This document shows, piece by piece, positions 62,121-64,000 of a DNA stretch of 64,000 nucleotides (position 1 is the first letter of the stretch; each line of letters starts with the position of its first letter). This DNA comes from Streptomyces thermodiastaticus (lineage in GTDB: Bacteria; Actinomycetota; Actinomycetes; Streptomycetales; Streptomycetaceae): contig NZ_BNBV01000006.1 of the NCBI RefSeq assembly GCF_014656135.1, positions 124,001-188,000 of the forward strand, given 5' to 3'. A program made the translations under genes and the position numbers. The notes below the pieces were generated by a model. That model was not told the origin of the DNA. It did no database searches and saw only the letters and a list, made by a program, of their open reading frames with translations.

Positions 62121-63125
62121 ATGGAACTGCACGACGTCTGGTTCGTCCTCATCGCCGTCCTGTGGACCGGCTACTTCTTCCTGGAGGGCTTCGACTTCGG
62201 GGTCGGCGTCCTCACCAAGCTGCTCGCCCGCGACCGGGCCGAGAAGCGCGTCCTGATCAACACCATCGGTCCGGTCTGGGACGGCAACGAGGTGTGGCTG
62301 CTCAGCGCGGGCGGCGCGACCTTCGCCGCCTTCCCCGAGTGGTACGCCACCCTCTTCTCCGGCTTCTACCTGCCCCTGCTGGTCATCCTGATCTGCCTGA
62401 TCGTGCGGGGCGTCGCCTTCGAGTACCGGGCCAAGCGGCCGGAGGAGACCTGGCAGCGCGCCTGGGAGCACGCGATCTTCTGGTGCTCGCTGATCCCCGC
62501 GTTCCTGTGGGGTGTGGCCTTCGGCAACATCGTGCGGGGCGTCAAGATCGACCGGAACCTGGAGTACGTCGGCGGCCTCGGCGACCTGATCAACCCCTAC
62601 GCCCTGCTCGGCGGACTGGTGACGCTGACGCTGTTCACCTTCCACGGCGCGGTGTTCACGGCGCTGAAGACCGTCGGTGACATCCGCGAGCGGGCACGCC
62701 GGCTCGCCGGCCGCGTGGGCCTGGTGACGGCCGTGGTGGCACTGGCCTTCCTGCTGTGGACGCAGGCCCACTCGGGCAACGTCCGGAGCCTGGTCGCGCT
62801 GGTGGTGGCGGTGGCCGCCCTGGTCGCGGCGCTGGTGGCCAACCGGGCGGGGCGCGAGGGCTGGTCCTTCGCCCTGTCCGGGGTGACCGTCGTGGCCGCA
62901 GTGGCGATGCTCTTCCTGTCGCTCTTCCCGAACGTCATGCCGTCCACGCTGAACGCGGACTGGAGCCTGACGGTGAGCAACGCCGCGTCCAGCCCCTACA
63001 CCCTGACGATCATGACGTGGTGCGCGGGGATCGCCACCCCGGTCGTCCTGCTCTACCAGGGCTGGACGTACTGGGTGTTCCGCAAGCGGATCGGCACCCA
63101 GCACATCGCCGACGCCGCGCACTGA
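62121..63125 (+). CDS. cydB: Cytochrome bd oxidase subunit II
   Basis: CydB stabilises and completes cytochrome bd in the membrane. The 334-residue protein starts MELHDVWFVLIAVLWTGYFFLEGFDFGVG, the conserved CydB N-terminus, and has GPVWDGNEVWLL at about residue 52. About eight membrane segments follow. The ATG at 62121 follows GAGGGAGAGG, 20 bases downstream of cydA, so the two are co-translated from one mRNA. Confidence 0.96.
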   Translation: MELHDVWFVLIAVLWTGYFFLEGFDFGVGVLTKLLARDRAEKRVLINTIGPVWDGNEVWLLSAGGATFAAFPEWYATLFSGFYLPLLVILICLIVRGVAFEYRAKRPEETWQRAWEHAIFWCSLIPAFLWGVAFGNIVRGVKIDRNLEYVGGLGDLINPYALLGGLVTLTLFTFHGAVFTALKTVGDIRERARRLAGRVGLVTAVVALAFLLWTQAHSGNVRSLVALVVAVAALVAALVANRAGREGWSFALSGVTVVAAVAMLFLSLFPNVMPSTLNADWSLTVSNAASSPYTLTIMTWCAGIATPVVLLYQGWTYWVFRKRIGTQHIADAAH

Positions 63126-63176
63126 GCCCGACCGGGGTGCGCCCCCTGGAGCGCACCCTGCTGGACCGAAGGGCGA

Positions 63177-63190
63177 GTTTCACGTGAAAC
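63177..63190. promoter_or_regulatory. parS (exact) overlapping the cydCD start codon
   Basis: GTTTCACGTGAAAC; its inner GTG (63184-63186) is the chosen start codon of cydCD. Confidence 0.93.
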
Positions 63191-64000
63191 CGATCGATCC
63201 GCGTCTGCTGCGTTACGCCCGGGCCACCCGGTTCTTCCTGGTCGCCGTGGTGGTCCTGGGCGGCCTCGGGGCCGGCCTCGTCGTCGCCCAGGCCATGCTC
63301 GTCGCCGAGACGGTCGTCGGTGCCTTCCAGCACCGGATGACGGCCGGCGAGCTGCGCACTCCCCTGGTGTTGCTGGTGCTGGTCGCGTGCGGCCGGGCGG
63401 TGGTGTCCTGGCTCACCGAACTCGCCGCGCACCGGGCGAGCGCCGCGGTGAAGTCCGAACTGCGCGGACGGCTGCTGGACCGGGCGACGGCGCTGGGCCC
63501 CGGATGGCTCGGCGGGCAGCACACCGGTTCCCTGGTCACGCTGGCCACGCGAGGAGTCGACGCCCTCGACGGCTACTTCTCGCGCTATCTGCCGCAGCTG
63601 GGGCTCGCGGTGGTCGTCCCGGTGGCGGTGCTGGCGCGGATCGTCACCGAGGACTGGGTCGCGGCGGCCCTCATCGCCGGGACCCTGCCGCTGATCCCGG
63701 TTTTCATGGTGCTGATCGGCTGGGCCACGCAGTCCCGCATGGACCGGCAGTGGCGGCTGCTGTCCCGGCTCTCCGGACACTTCCTGGACGTGGTCGCGGG
63801 CCTGCCGACCCTGAAGGTGTTCGGCCGGGCCAAGGCACAGGCGGAGTCGATCCGCCGCATCACCGGCGCCTACCGGCAGGCGACCCTGCGCACCCTGCGG
63901 ATCGCCTTCCTCTCCTCCTTCGCGCTGGAACTGCTCGCCACCCTGTCGGTGGCCCTGGTGGCCGTGACCATCGGCATGCGCCTGGTCGGCGGGGACATGG
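63184..64000 (+). CDS. cydCD: Thiol-exporting ABC transporter CydD/CydCD (partial)
   Basis: CydDC exports cysteine and glutathione-like thiols and is needed for cytochrome bd assembly. In Streptomyces the two halves are fused as CydCD. The first 272 codons are present (MKPIDPRLLRYARATRFFLVAV onward): the type I ABC transmembrane domain with about five membrane segments and coupling regions such as HFLDVVAGLPTLKVFGRAKAQ near residue 200. The ATP-binding domains lie beyond the window. The GTG at 63184 follows GAAGGGCGA by about ten bases and sits within a parS site. It is 58 bases after cydB and likely in its operon. Fused or single cannot be decided from this part. Confidence 0.9.
   Translation, partial: MKPIDPRLLRYARATRFFLVAVVVLGGLGAGLVVAQAMLVAETVVGAFQHRMTAGELRTPLVLLVLVACGRAVVSWLTELAAHRASAAVKSELRGRLLDRATALGPGWLGGQHTGSLVTLATRGVDALDGYFSRYLPQLGLAVVVPVAVLARIVTEDWVAAALIAGTLPLIPVFMVLIGWATQSRMDRQWRLLSRLSGHFLDVVAGLPTLKVFGRAKAQAESIRRITGAYRQATLRTLRIAFLSSFALELLATLSVALVAVTIGMRLVGGDM

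Overview
The window is a high-GC actinobacterial chromosome segment and is almost certainly the replication-origin region of a Streptomyces. The evidence is the gene order recF-gnd-dnaN-oriC-dnaA-rpmH-rnpA-yidD-yidC-khpB-rsmG-parA-parB, the sporulation pair ssgR-ssgA, frequent GTG starts, and many copies of the ParB site GTTTCACGTGAAAC. It is core genome. I see no prophage, insertion sequence, CRISPR array, tRNA or rRNA gene. Function calls rest on protein sequence and conserved gene order, not on database searches.

Layout. 1-4013: recF (cut by the window edge), gnd, dnaN and an oriC of about 0.5 kb with at least 15 DnaA-box-like 9-mers. 4030-9931: dnaA, divergent from the rpmH-rnpA-yidD-yidC-khpB-rsmG ribosome and membrane-insertion cluster. 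10.0-13.2 kb: parAB with parS sites inside and around it, then a GNAT gene. 13.3-23.5 kb: a minus-strand block (DUF6049 protein, MurJ, pseudokinase, SigM, anti-sigma factor, TrxB, TrxA) matching the mycobacterial mviN-sigM-trx locus, with a clear SigR-type promoter before trxB. 23.9-28.7 kb: pcnA, an MFS gene, ino1 and a PadR regulator with a perfect operator palindrome. 29-36 kb: a class A PBP, a GT87 membrane glycosyltransferase, an alanine-racemase-like gene and femX. 36.4-41.6 kb: rpsF-ssb-rpsR-rplI, a MATE pump and dnaB. 41.9-49.6 kb: accessory metabolism and regulation (serine hydrolase, three MarR/GNAT genes, Nudix, LysR, a PLP gamma-lyase, cupin, a small membrane protein). 49.8-51.2 kb: ssgR-ssgA. 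51.3-57.2 kb: YibE/F protein, TPP riboswitch plus thiC, a membrane protein and a metallophosphoesterase. 57.5-64 kb: a LacI regulator, a hisC-type aminotransferase and the Rex-controlled cydA-cydB-cydCD operon, which leaves the window.

How it fits together. Replication initiation (dnaA, oriC, dnaN, dnaB, ssb), segregation (parAB, parS) and cell-wall synthesis (murJ with its pseudokinase partner, PBP, femX, ssgA) sit side by side. The most unusual features are at DNA level. Nine exact and four one-mismatch parS sites are threaded into other functional elements: coding sequence, terminators, a riboswitch and a start codon. DnaA boxes also cluster outside oriC, in front of dnaA, parA and dnaB.
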